Source: Oscillospiraceae bacterium
GTDB taxonomy: Bacteria; Bacillota; Clostridia; Oscillospirales; Ruminococcaceae
DNA length: 64,000 bases
Assembly (NCBI GenBank): GCA_017532085.1
Contig: JAFXJT010000004.1
Location: 62,001-126,000 of the forward strand
Direction of reading: 5' to 3'
Part shown: positions 17,144-25,215 of the stretch, piece after piece
How positions within the stretch are numbered: the stretch's first letter is position 1
How the letters are laid out: every line of letters starts with the position of its first letter
The notes under the pieces: model-generated
Seen by the model: the letters and a program-made list of their open reading frames with translations, nothing else
What the model was told of the DNA's origin: nothing
Database searches by the model: none
Position numbers and translations under genes: made by a program

Positions 17144-17435
17144 GAAAACGCCTCCTTTGATCATGCCTTACGGCAATGATTGCAATGTTATCTTATTCAG
17201 CGGACAGGATTCTGATGAAAGCTTGTGTCCGGTTCGTTTTTCAGTATTGCCGGAAATACCCTGCTGCAAACATTCCGCAAAGATTTTTTTACGCTGAAAA
17301 AGTTTTGGCAGGATGTTGTCACACATCGGGCACAGCGGCATATCATGAGACTAGGAAGCGGCATCGAAGCCGCCTCCCCACGATACGGCGATCCGGACGC
17401 CGGATACTACATTCAACCAAAGGAGTGCTTGATTT

Positions 17436-17579
17436 ATGAACTGTGGATGCGAAGGTAACAACAACTGCTGCTGGATTATCATTCTGATCGTTCTGTTCTT
17501 CCTGTTCTGTGGCTGCGGCAACAGCTGGGGCTCCAGCTGCGGCAACAACTGCGGCTGCAACACCAACAGCTGCTGCTAA
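17436..17579 (+). CDS. 47-residue Cys/Gly/Asn-rich membrane peptide
   Basis: A short ORF begins at an ATG with AAAGGAG ten bases upstream and codes for 47 residues. Eleven are cysteines, in clusters (CGC, CC, CGC, CGC, CC) on both sides of one hydrophobic helix (residues 13-24, WIIILIVLFFLF). It resembles the tiny Cys-rich proteins of Clostridia that databases label chorion class high-cysteine HCB protein 13. Their function is unknown to me. A strong terminator follows immediately, so it forms its own transcription unit between clpC (divergent) and purA. Possible roles are metal binding or a cross-linked spore or envelope component; neither is shown by sequence. Confidence 0.75.
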   Translation: MNCGCEGNNNCCWIIILIVLFFLFCGCGNSWGSSCGNNCGCNTNSCC

Positions 17580-17596
17580 TTGACATTCTTCCTGCA

Positions 17597-17641
17597 AAAG
17601 CCGTCTGCGGATTTGTTTTCCGCAGGCGGCTTTGCTTTTTT
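17597..17641 (+). terminator. Terminator after the Cys-rich peptide gene
   Basis: A 14-bp stem with one G-T pair (17597-17610 with 17620-17633) is followed by GCTTTTTTG. Confidence 0.9.
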
Positions 17642-17750
17642 GAACGCTTGCCCTTTGTGCGAATCAAATAAACGATGTAAGTCATGGAAAAAGATTTCGG
17701 CAAGGCTGGACAAAAAATGTCAAAGGAAGAGGATTCGCGCTTTCCGAGGC

Positions 17751-17779
17751 TTGACAATTGCTGCCGGATGTGGTAAACT
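17751..17779 (+). promoter_or_regulatory. SigA-type promoter for purA
   Basis: TTGACA (17751-17756) and TAAACT (17774-17779) are separated by 17 bp. The leader to the purA ATG is then about 147 bases. Confidence 0.78.
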
Positions 17780-17825
17780 CTTATGCGTAGGAGTGTGCAA
17801 TTTTGCACCTGTATGAAATATGAAC

Positions 17826-17898
17826 ACCGAAGCGATTCAATGCGTTTTTGCTTCGGTATCCGCATACGAAAACAGAAATCCTGTTTTGATTTTCTGTT
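17826..17898 (+). other. Structured purA leader RNA
   Basis: An 8-bp hairpin (17826-17833 with 17850-17857) is followed by two mutually exclusive AT-rich pairings. One is 17869-17875 with 17881-17887; the other is 17871-17878 with 17891-17898. This looks like a possible attenuator. No known purine or other riboswitch consensus was recognised. Confidence 0.35.
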
Positions 17899-17932
17899 GA
17901 TCCGATTTGCGAGAGAAAGGAAACGATTCATT

Positions 17933-19210
17933 ATGATTAGTGCAATTGTAGGCGGTAACTGGGGCGATGAAGGCAAAGGCAAGCTGACAGATGTCTTTGC
18001 TGCGGATGCTGACTTTGTAATTCGCTTTCAGGGCGGTGCAAACGCAGGACATACCATTATCAACGAATACGGTAAATATGTGCTGCATATTTTGCCTTCC
18101 GGCGTATTTCAGCCCGGAACCGTCAATCTGATCGGCCCCGGCGCTGCATTCAATATTGAAGCATTTCAGAGAGAAACGGCACAGCTGGCAGAAGGCGGTG
18201 TGCCTACTCCCGATATTCGTATTTCGGATCGTGCGCAGCTTGTTATGCCGTATCATATTCTGTTCGACAAGCTGGAGGAAAAGCGTTTGGGAAAACACAG
18301 TTTTGGTTCTACACAATCCGGCATTGCTCCTTTCTATGCGGACAAGGCAATGAAGATCGGTTTCCAACTCAGTGAACTGTATAACAAGAATCTTGCCGAA
18401 AAGGTAGAGCGTGTCTGCCACATCAAGAATGCACAGATGGCTGCTCTTTATGGCGATGTGGATCCGCTGGCTCCCGGTGAAATTCTTGCTTACCTTCGCA
18501 AGTGCGGCGAGTATCTGAAGCCGTATCTTTGCAATATGGCACAGCTGATGTATGATGCAGTAAAAGCCGGCAAGAACATTTTGCTGGAAGGTCAGCTGGG
18601 CGCATTGCGTGATACCACAAACGGTATTTATCCGTTTACCACTTCGTCCTCCACACTGGCAGGCTTTGGAGCCGTAGGTGCCTGTGTACCGCCTCATGAG
18701 ATTCAGCGTGTAATCACTGTGGTCAAGGCATATTCCTCTTGCGTTGGTGCAGGTCCTTTTGTAACCGAGATCTTCGGTGAGGAAGCGGATACATTGCGCA
18801 AGTGCGGCGGCAGCGACGGCGAATTCGGTGCTACTACCGGACGTCCTCGCAGAATGGGCTGGTTCGACGTAGTGGCAACTCGTTATGGCTGCATGCTGCA
18901 GGGCGCAACCGATGTTGCGCTGTCGCTCATTGATGTGCTGGGTTATCTGGATGAGATTCCTGTTTGCGTAGGCTATGAAGTGGATGGCGTTGTGAGCGAA
19001 GAATTCCCTGCCGGTGATCGCTTGGATCGTGCAAAGCCTGTCTATGAGACGCTGCCCGGCTGGAAGTGTGATATTGCCGGTATTACCGAGTATGATCAGC
19101 TTCCCGAGAACGCCAAGAAGTATGTGGATTATATCGAACAGAAGATCGGCTTCCCGATCACTATGATCTCCACCGGTCCCGACCGTGCGGATATGATCTA
19201 TCGCAAGTAA
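17933..19210 (+). CDS. purA: Adenylosuccinate synthase
   Basis: PurA joins IMP and aspartate using GTP, the first committed step to AMP. The 425-residue protein starts MISAIVGGNWGDEGKGKLTD, which holds the GTP-binding/catalytic loop GDEGKGK with the catalytic aspartate. The conserved histidine follows in NAGHTI (near residue 41). FGATTGRPRRMGW and ISTGPDR are C-terminal family signatures. The chosen ATG has GAAAGGAAA upstream. The protein is a normal length for the family. It is transcribed from its own promoter through a structured leader, and a strong terminator follows. No other purine gene is in the window. Confidence 0.96.
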   Translation: MISAIVGGNWGDEGKGKLTDVFAADADFVIRFQGGANAGHTIINEYGKYVLHILPSGVFQPGTVNLIGPGAAFNIEAFQRETAQLAEGGVPTPDIRISDRAQLVMPYHILFDKLEEKRLGKHSFGSTQSGIAPFYADKAMKIGFQLSELYNKNLAEKVERVCHIKNAQMAALYGDVDPLAPGEILAYLRKCGEYLKPYLCNMAQLMYDAVKAGKNILLEGQLGALRDTTNGIYPFTTSSSTLAGFGAVGACVPPHEIQRVITVVKAYSSCVGAGPFVTEIFGEEADTLRKCGGSDGEFGATTGRPRRMGWFDVVATRYGCMLQGATDVALSLIDVLGYLDEIPVCVGYEVDGVVSEEFPAGDRLDRAKPVYETLPGWKCDIAGITEYDQLPENAKKYVDYIEQKIGFPITMISTGPDRADMIYRK

Positions 19211-19219
19211 AAGAATGGG

Positions 19220-19260
19220 AAAACTGTCGGAATCGCCGGAGGTTCCGACAGTTTTTATTT
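19220..19260 (+). terminator. Terminator after purA
   Basis: A perfect 13-bp stem (19220-19232 with 19243-19255) ends in a T-rich run. Confidence 0.9.
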
Positions 19261-19277
19261 GAAGGGGAAAATATCCA

Positions 19278-19306
19278 TTGCAGGATGTGCCGATTCATGC
19301 TATAAT
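19278..19306 (+). promoter_or_regulatory. SigA-type promoter for the ParB-like/BMP gene
   Basis: TTGCAG (19278-19283) and a consensus TATAAT (19301-19306) are 17 bp apart, about 50 bases before the ATG. Confidence 0.75.
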
Positions 19307-19356
19307 GAACCCATTACCGATTTTGATTTGCGAGCGGAGAGGAGTGACAGAATCCT

Positions 19357-21276
19357 ATGTCCTATCAAGAGTATATGAAAGCACAGAAATCCGGAGAAAA
19401 GCAGTATCGTCAATCCATTGCACGAGGTGCATATCCGTATCTTCCGGTGCTGGAGGAGCTGCTGCAAAAGGACGCAGAGGAAGGCAGAGTTCCTATGGGA
19501 CGCATGGAGATTCCGCTTTCGTTGATTGCAGGAACCGCTTCTGCGGAGCGCACCACGGCATTTGCTTCGAATTTTATGCCGCTTTTGGATTATGAAACGG
19601 AGTTCGGCTCGAAATGGGCGGCTCTTTGTGAGGATGTCAGAGAAAACGGCGTGCAGGAACCGATTCTTGTCTATGAGTATATGCAGCGTTTTTATGTGAT
19701 AGAAGGCAACAAACGGGTCAGTGTTTCCAAATATTTCGGCGCAGTGAGCATTGATGCCAATGTCACTCGGATTTTACCGAAGCGCACAGACAATCCGGAG
19801 AATGTGCTTTATTACGAATTTGTAGAGTTCCATCGGATCTCGGGCTTATATGAGATTCAGATGTCACAGGTTGGGGCATTCCCCCGGCTGCTGAATGCAA
19901 TTGACAATGATCAAGCATCTGCGGAGTCTGCAAAGCCGTGGCCGGAAGCATTGCGCAAAGATGTGAAATTTCTCTACACCGTGTTTGCAGAGCATTATTG
20001 TGCCCGCAATGGACAGCGACTTCCGGTGGCGATCGGTGATGCATTTTTGGTGTTTCTGGAAATCTATGGCTTTGAAGGCTTGCGGCAGCTTTCTTCGGTT
20101 GAGCTGAAACATCGCATCAATCGGGTTTGGTCGGAATTTCTGGTGTTTAAGGAGGATTATCGTACCTCTCATATCCTTTCTCCCACGGAAGGTTCCAGAA
20201 AAGTTGCGTTGACAAAGATTCTGCCATTGAGCACTGCAGCATTGAAAATTGCGTTTTTATATCCCAAGGATCCGCAGTTTTCCAGCTGGTCGTATAATCA
20301 CGAGCTGGGCAGACGCTATATTCAGGATGCGTTTGGAGACCGCATTGAAACCACTGCATTTATTTCTACCGATGCGGAGGCAGAAGCTGTGATACGACAG
20401 GCTGTGGCAGATGGCTATCGGGTCATCTTCACCACATCCCCGATCTATCATGCGGTCAGTATGCGTATGACCCTTGCGTATCCCGATGTGATTCTCATCA
20501 ATTGCTCCATGAATACGACCTATCGGCAGCTTCGCACCTATTATTTGCGGATTTATGAGGCGAAGTTTATTACCGGTATCATTGCCGGCTCTTTGACGGA
20601 AAACGAACGGGTGGGTTATATTGCGGATTATCCTGTTCTGGGAACACCGGCTTCGGTGAATGCCTTCGCCTTGGGCGTCAAACTTGTGAATCCCAGAGCA
20701 AAGGTGTATCTGGATTGGTCTACCTTGGAAAACCATGATCCTTATGCATATTTCAGAGAAAAGGGCATTGATCTGATCTCCAATCGAGACATCAATGCAC
20801 CCTTGGCAGCCGATACGGATTTTGGCTTGTATGGTCTTTATGGAGACATCTCATTTCGTTTGGCTGCACCGGTCTGGAACTGGGGCAGATTATATGAAGA
20901 ACTGGTGCATTCCGTTTTGATCGGTGCATGGAAAAATGATGCCAATGATATGGGCGCACACTCTCTGATTTATTATTGGGGGATGTCAACCGGTGCCATT
21001 GAGGTTGCTTGCTCCAGCCGGCTGCCCAGCGGCACACAACGATTGGTACGGATTATGCAGGATGAAATTGCCAAGGAGGGCTTTAATCCCTTTACCGGTG
21101 TGCTGTATGCACAGGATGGTTCCTGTATTGCGGAGCAGGATACAGCACTGATGCCGCATCAGATCATCGGTGCGCATTGGCTTGCGGATAATGTGGTAGG
21201 CTATATTCCTGAGGCCGAAGAGCTTGTGGAAAACTGCCGCGATTTTGTAAAACAGCATGGACTGTATAGAAACTGA
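19357..21276 (+). CDS. ParB-like domain fused to a BMP-type ligand-binding domain
   Basis: A 639-residue protein with no signal peptide. Residues about 50-130 resemble the ParB/Spo0J nucleotide-binding fold, with ENGVQEPILV and YVIEGNKRVSVSKYFG (the GNKR stretch matches the ParB GERR/GHRR box). A helical linker leads to about residue 290. The rest matches the BMP/Med family of periplasmic-binding-protein folds (LKIAFLYPKD, IFTTSPIYHAVS, GIIAGSLTENERVGYIADY). BMP proteins usually bind nucleosides outside the cell; here the fold must be cytoplasmic, suggesting a ligand sensor. A phosphoesterase gene follows 30 bases later. The function is not known to me. Confidence 0.8.
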   Translation: MSYQEYMKAQKSGEKQYRQSIARGAYPYLPVLEELLQKDAEEGRVPMGRMEIPLSLIAGTASAERTTAFASNFMPLLDYETEFGSKWAALCEDVRENGVQEPILVYEYMQRFYVIEGNKRVSVSKYFGAVSIDANVTRILPKRTDNPENVLYYEFVEFHRISGLYEIQMSQVGAFPRLLNAIDNDQASAESAKPWPEALRKDVKFLYTVFAEHYCARNGQRLPVAIGDAFLVFLEIYGFEGLRQLSSVELKHRINRVWSEFLVFKEDYRTSHILSPTEGSRKVALTKILPLSTAALKIAFLYPKDPQFSSWSYNHELGRRYIQDAFGDRIETTAFISTDAEAEAVIRQAVADGYRVIFTTSPIYHAVSMRMTLAYPDVILINCSMNTTYRQLRTYYLRIYEAKFITGIIAGSLTENERVGYIADYPVLGTPASVNAFALGVKLVNPRAKVYLDWSTLENHDPYAYFREKGIDLISNRDINAPLAADTDFGLYGLYGDISFRLAAPVWNWGRLYEELVHSVLIGAWKNDANDMGAHSLIYYWGMSTGAIEVACSSRLPSGTQRLVRIMQDEIAKEGFNPFTGVLYAQDGSCIAEQDTALMPHQIIGAHWLADNVVGYIPEAEELVENCRDFVKQHGLYRN

Positions 21277-21306
21277 TATGAAAAATAGAAAGGAAATCAA
21301 CCGGAT

Positions 21307-21942
21307 ATGACAATTATGGTGATGTCCGATACGGAATCGGCTGCCATCTGGGATCATTATCAGCCGGGAAAGCTTGCCGGCATTGATTTGATTTTATCTT
21401 GCGGCGATCTTTCTCCCCATTATCTTTCCTTTGTGGAGACCTTTTCCAATGTGCCTGTGCTGTATGTGCATGGGAATCATGATGAAAAATATGCGGCCAC
21501 ACCGCCGGATGGATGCTTTTGTATTGAAGACGACATCTATGTACACAATGGCGTACGTATTCTGGGACTTGGCGGCAGTATGCGCTATCGTCCCGGTGCG
21601 CATCAGTATACAGAATGGGAAATGCGCAGACGAGTACGAAAGCTGTGGTGGAAGCTGAAGCGGCATGGGGGCTTTGATATTTTGATAACGCATGCACCTG
21701 CCATGGGACTGCATGACGGCGATGATCTTTGTCATCGGGGTTTTGATGTGTTCCGTACTTTGTTGGAACAGTATCATCCGAAGTATTTTATCCATGGGCA
21801 TGTGCATATGAATTATGGACAGCGAACACCGCGTCTCAGCATGACAGGAGACACTGTAGTGATCAATGCTTACCGCACTTTTGTTTTCGATTATGAGGAT
21901 GCTGCGCTGACAGAACGTGCCTCTTTGTGCTGCGTAAATTGA
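21307..21942 (+). CDS. Calcineurin-like metallophosphoesterase
   Basis: The 211-residue protein carries the metallophosphoesterase motifs in order: SDTES (D8), CGDLSPHY (D34), GNHDE (N57, H58), LITHAPAMG and HGHVHMNYG. The first motif is D-x-E rather than the usual D-x-H, a variant I associate with a clostridial subfamily. No membrane segment or signal peptide is seen. The substrate (cyclic nucleotide, phosphodiester or phosphoprotein) cannot be told. It follows the ParB-like/BMP gene after 30 bases with an AAAGGAAA site and is probably in one transcript with it. Confidence 0.87.
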   Translation: MTIMVMSDTESAAIWDHYQPGKLAGIDLILSCGDLSPHYLSFVETFSNVPVLYVHGNHDEKYAATPPDGCFCIEDDIYVHNGVRILGLGGSMRYRPGAHQYTEWEMRRRVRKLWWKLKRHGGFDILITHAPAMGLHDGDDLCHRGFDVFRTLLEQYHPKYFIHGHVHMNYGQRTPRLSMTGDTVVINAYRTFVFDYEDAALTERASLCCVN

Positions 21943-21968
21943 AAATCCGCCAAATTTCAAAAAAATGC

Positions 21969-21997
21969 TTGCTTTTTCGAAAATTGTATGGTATAAT
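21969..21997 (+). promoter_or_regulatory. SigA-type promoter for glmS
   Basis: TTGCTT (21969-21974) and TATAAT (21992-21997) lie 17 bp apart. The predicted leader is about 80 bases, too short to hold a glmS ribozyme. Confidence 0.75.
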
Positions 21998-22083
21998 ATC
22001 TTAGTATTGCTATGGTTTAATGTGGGAGATTGTTCCCGATTTATGTTATGATCAGAATCATATGGGAAGGATAAGAGAATTCT

Positions 22084-23907
22084 ATGTGTGGAATTGTCGG
22101 ATATGTAGGGAAAAATTGCTGTGCCGATATTCTTGTGGATGCACTTTCAAAGCTTGAGTATCGTGGCTATGATTCGGCCGGCATTGCTGTGTTTACGGAA
22201 AATGGAATCCAGATCACAAAATCAAAAGGGCGTTTGGCAGATCTTTCTGCCAAGATGAATGCCGAAGGAAAGCCGCAGGGCACGGTGGGTATCGGTCATA
22301 CTCGCTGGGCAACACACGGTGAACCTTCCGATACCAATTCCCATCCTCATCGAGGCGGTGCCAATGTGACGATTGTCCATAACGGCATCATTGAAAATTA
22401 CAAGCAGCTTAAGGAATTCCTGATTGCACAGGGACGCAGCTTTGTATCGGAAACCGATACAGAGGTTATGGCGCAGCTGCTGGATTTTTATTATGACGGC
22501 AATCCGGTGCAGACCATTGCCCGTGCTATGCAGGAGGTTTCCGGCAGCTTTGCATTGGGCATTCTGTTCACTGATTTCCCGGGTACAATCTATGCGGTTC
22601 GCCGGGAAAGTCCGCTGATTGTCGGCGTAGGTGAGGCAGAAAGCTTCATTGCTTCTGATGTGCCTGCAATTTTGAAATATACTGCGCAGTATTATCTGCT
22701 GGAGCACGACGAGATTGCTGTGCTGACAGAGCAGGGTGTTTCTTTCTGTGATATGCAGGCCAATACTATCCGGAAAGAGCTGCTGACCGCAGACTGGGAT
22801 ATGGATGCTGCCGAAAAGCAGGGCTATGAGCATTTTATGCTCAAAGAGATTCATGAGCAGCCGGAATCGATTAAGCGTACAGTAATGCCTCGTGTTGAGA
22901 ACGGTTTGCCGGATCTTCATGAGTGCGGCATTACACCTGAGACGCTGCGTCAGTTCCGCAATATCTATATTGTAGCCTGTGGTACGGCAATGCACGCCGG
23001 TATGGTAGGAAAATATGTTATTGAAAAGCTGGCCAGAGTACCGGTAATCGTTGATATTGCTTCGGAATTCCGGTATCGTGAGCCGTTGATCGGTGAAGGC
23101 GATCTGATCATTATTATTTCCCAATCCGGTGAAACAGCCGATAGTCTTGCAGCAATGCGTCTTGCCAAGAAGCTCGGTGCGAAAACGCTGGCTGTGGTGA
23201 ATGCCAAGGGATCCTCTGTTGCCCGTGAAGCAGATATGCTGATTTATACACATGCAGGTCCTGAGATTGCTGTGGCATCTACCAAGGCATATATGGTACA
23301 GATCAGCGTGATGTATCTGTTCGCTTTTGAGCTTGCGCTGGCAAAGGGACAGATCGATGAAGCGGAATGCCGTCGATTGACTGCGCTGCTGATGGAAACG
23401 CCGCAATACATTACGGATATTTTGGCGCATAAGGAAACGGTAGAGGCGATGGCAAAGCCGCTGCTGGATGCAGAGAGTCTGCTGTATATCGGAAGAGGTC
23501 TGGATTATGCGCTTTCTATGGAAGGCTCATTGAAGCTCAAGGAGATCAGCTATATTCATAGTGAAGCCTATGCTGCCGGTGAGCTCAAGCACGGCACCAT
23601 CTCGTTGATTTATAAGGGTATGCCTGTCATTGCAGTGGATACGCAGAAGAAGCTGCATGAAAAGACAGTATCCAATATCAAAGAGGTCAAGGCGCGCGGT
23701 GCGGTCACCTTCTTGGTGTGTGGCGAGTCCTATCAGCCGGACAGCGATATTGCTGATTACTGCTTCCGGCTGCCGGAGATCGATGATCTTTTGATGCCGA
23801 TGCTGGCTGTGGTGCCGCTGCAGCTGATTGCATATTATGCTGCCGTACAGAGAGGCAACGATGTAGATAAGCCTCGTAATCTGGCAAAATCGGTTACTGT
23901 CGAATAA
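22084..23907 (+). CDS. glmS: Glutamine--fructose-6-phosphate aminotransferase (isomerising)
   Basis: GlmS makes glucosamine-6-phosphate, the entry point to peptidoglycan and amino-sugar synthesis. The catalytic cysteine is C2 (MCGIVGYVG) once the methionine is removed. The glutaminase domain shows HTRWATHG and NSHPH, and two SIS isomerase domains follow (SQSGETADSLA and SMEGSLKLKEISYIHSEAY). It ends with the family's KPRNLAKSVTVE. Length (607) is normal. It has its own promoter and a terminator. Unlike many Firmicutes, no glmS ribozyme precedes it, so control must act otherwise. Confidence 0.97.
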   Translation: MCGIVGYVGKNCCADILVDALSKLEYRGYDSAGIAVFTENGIQITKSKGRLADLSAKMNAEGKPQGTVGIGHTRWATHGEPSDTNSHPHRGGANVTIVHNGIIENYKQLKEFLIAQGRSFVSETDTEVMAQLLDFYYDGNPVQTIARAMQEVSGSFALGILFTDFPGTIYAVRRESPLIVGVGEAESFIASDVPAILKYTAQYYLLEHDEIAVLTEQGVSFCDMQANTIRKELLTADWDMDAAEKQGYEHFMLKEIHEQPESIKRTVMPRVENGLPDLHECGITPETLRQFRNIYIVACGTAMHAGMVGKYVIEKLARVPVIVDIASEFRYREPLIGEGDLIIIISQSGETADSLAAMRLAKKLGAKTLAVVNAKGSSVAREADMLIYTHAGPEIAVASTKAYMVQISVMYLFAFELALAKGQIDEAECRRLTALLMETPQYITDILAHKETVEAMAKPLLDAESLLYIGRGLDYALSMEGSLKLKEISYIHSEAYAAGELKHGTISLIYKGMPVIAVDTQKKLHEKTVSNIKEVKARGAVTFLVCGESYQPDSDIADYCFRLPEIDDLLMPMLAVVPLQLIAYYAAVQRGNDVDKPRNLAKSVTVE

Positions 23908-23956
23908 GAATCGCAGTATTGTGAGGGGACACTGACTGCGCTAGGGGTGGAAACAT

Positions 23957-23992
23957 GGGTGAAAAATACCCTCGTTTTCGCCCTTTTTATTT
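23957..23992 (+). terminator. Terminator between glmS and the first LRR gene
   Basis: A 9-bp stem with one G-U pair (23957-23965 with 23975-23983) is followed by TTTTTATTT, only 26 bases before the LRR gene start. Confidence 0.65.
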
Positions 23993-24017
23993 CAAATTTC
24001 ACAAGGAGCAACTGGCT

Positions 24018-25205
24018 ATGAAGAAAAATGTATTTGCTATCCTGCGGAAAGGTACCGCTTTCGCCGCTGCATTATTGTGTATCGGCTGCATGGCAGCGCC
24101 TGTGTGGGCAGACAAAGATTCCGATGAGGAAGTTGAAATCTATACCAGCGGAGACTATACATACAGTTTGATGCTGAGTGTGGAGAATCAAAACAAAAAA
24201 GCTGCTTGTATTGAATCCTATACCGGCAGCGAGACGACGCTTGTTCTGCCGGAAACCATTGACGGATTGCCCGTGGTGGCACTGGGAGACAATGCCTTTG
24301 TGCAGAGCCATATGCTGGAAGAAGTGACACTGCCTCGACAGATGGTGGGCATTGGTATGGCTACATTTGCCGACTGTTCTGCTTTAAAGAATTATTATGT
24401 AGCAGAAGGCAATCCGTATTTTGAAAGCATTGATGGCGTACTCTATGCAGAGGATGGCACCTATCTGGTGCGTTATCCCATCGGACGAGATCCTGTTGAT
24501 GTGGTGGTGCCCGATGGCGTATATGATATTGGCTATGTGGCATTTGCCTATTCTCGTTCCTTGACGACCATTCAGCTTCCCGATAGTCTGGAGCAAATTG
24601 GCGCCTGGGCCTTTGCTGACTGTCCGCAGCTCAATCATGTGAAGATTCCCGAGTCTGTGACACAGCTGGAAGATTTTTTGTTTTTCCGCTGCTTTGGGTT
24701 GGAAGACATTACATTGCCTGATACCATTAAGAGCATCGGAGACAGCACCTTCGCCAGCACCGGATTGAAGGAGTTTACGATTCCCAGCGGATGTACAACC
24801 ATTGGACAAGCGACTTTTGCCAATACGGAAATGACTGAGATTACGGTTCCGAAAACAGTGACTTCCATTGATTTTTCTGCATTTGGATGGAAGCTGGATC
24901 GCACCGAACAACTGTATGCAGATGAATCGTTTGTCATTCGTGGCTATAAGGGTACGGTGGCAGAACAATATGCAACCGATACCGAAAACGGAAATGTGTT
25001 TACTTTTATTGCGTTGGATGAAGAAACCAAGCAAACAGATACCAATTCCAAGAATCCATCCCACACTGTCACAACCACTGCAAAGAATGCTGCGACAGCA
25101 TTTCTTGCTGAGCTGACACCGCTTCGTATTGCAGGTTTGGTGATTTCTGTACTGGTGTTGATTGCTGTGATCATCGGCGGTGCGATCTGGATGAAAAAGA
25201 AATAA
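24018..25205 (+). CDS. BspA-type leucine-rich-repeat surface protein (LRR 1)
   Basis: A secreted, membrane-anchored protein of 395 residues. A signal peptide (MKKNVFAILRKG, hydrophobic core, cleavage near VWA-DK) is followed by BspA-type (LRR_5) repeats of the form IGxxAFxxCxxLxxVxLPxSL. A Thr/Asn-rich stalk and a single C-terminal membrane helix (IAGLVISVLVLIAVIIGG) ending WMKKK complete it. There is no LPXTG motif, so it is anchored by the helix. BspA repeats commonly bind host or bacterial surface proteins; the ligand here is unknown. The start is the ATG with AAGGAGC upstream. It is the first of three tandem homologues. Confidence 0.82.
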   Translation: MKKNVFAILRKGTAFAAALLCIGCMAAPVWADKDSDEEVEIYTSGDYTYSLMLSVENQNKKAACIESYTGSETTLVLPETIDGLPVVALGDNAFVQSHMLEEVTLPRQMVGIGMATFADCSALKNYYVAEGNPYFESIDGVLYAEDGTYLVRYPIGRDPVDVVVPDGVYDIGYVAFAYSRSLTTIQLPDSLEQIGAWAFADCPQLNHVKIPESVTQLEDFLFFRCFGLEDITLPDTIKSIGDSTFASTGLKEFTIPSGCTTIGQATFANTEMTEITVPKTVTSIDFSAFGWKLDRTEQLYADESFVIRGYKGTVAEQYATDTENGNVFTFIALDEETKQTDTNSKNPSHTVTTTAKNAATAFLAELTPLRIAGLVISVLVLIAVIIGGAIWMKKK

Positions 25206-25215
25206 GGTGTCTTTT

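Noticed and set aside
17144..17300. CtsR or CIRCE/HrcA operator upstream of the clpC-like gene
   Set aside because: No GGTCAAA direct repeats or TTAGCACTC/GAGTGCTAA inverted repeat was found.
21998..22083. glmS ribozyme
   Set aside because: The leader is only about 80 bases and no conserved ribozyme core was recognised.
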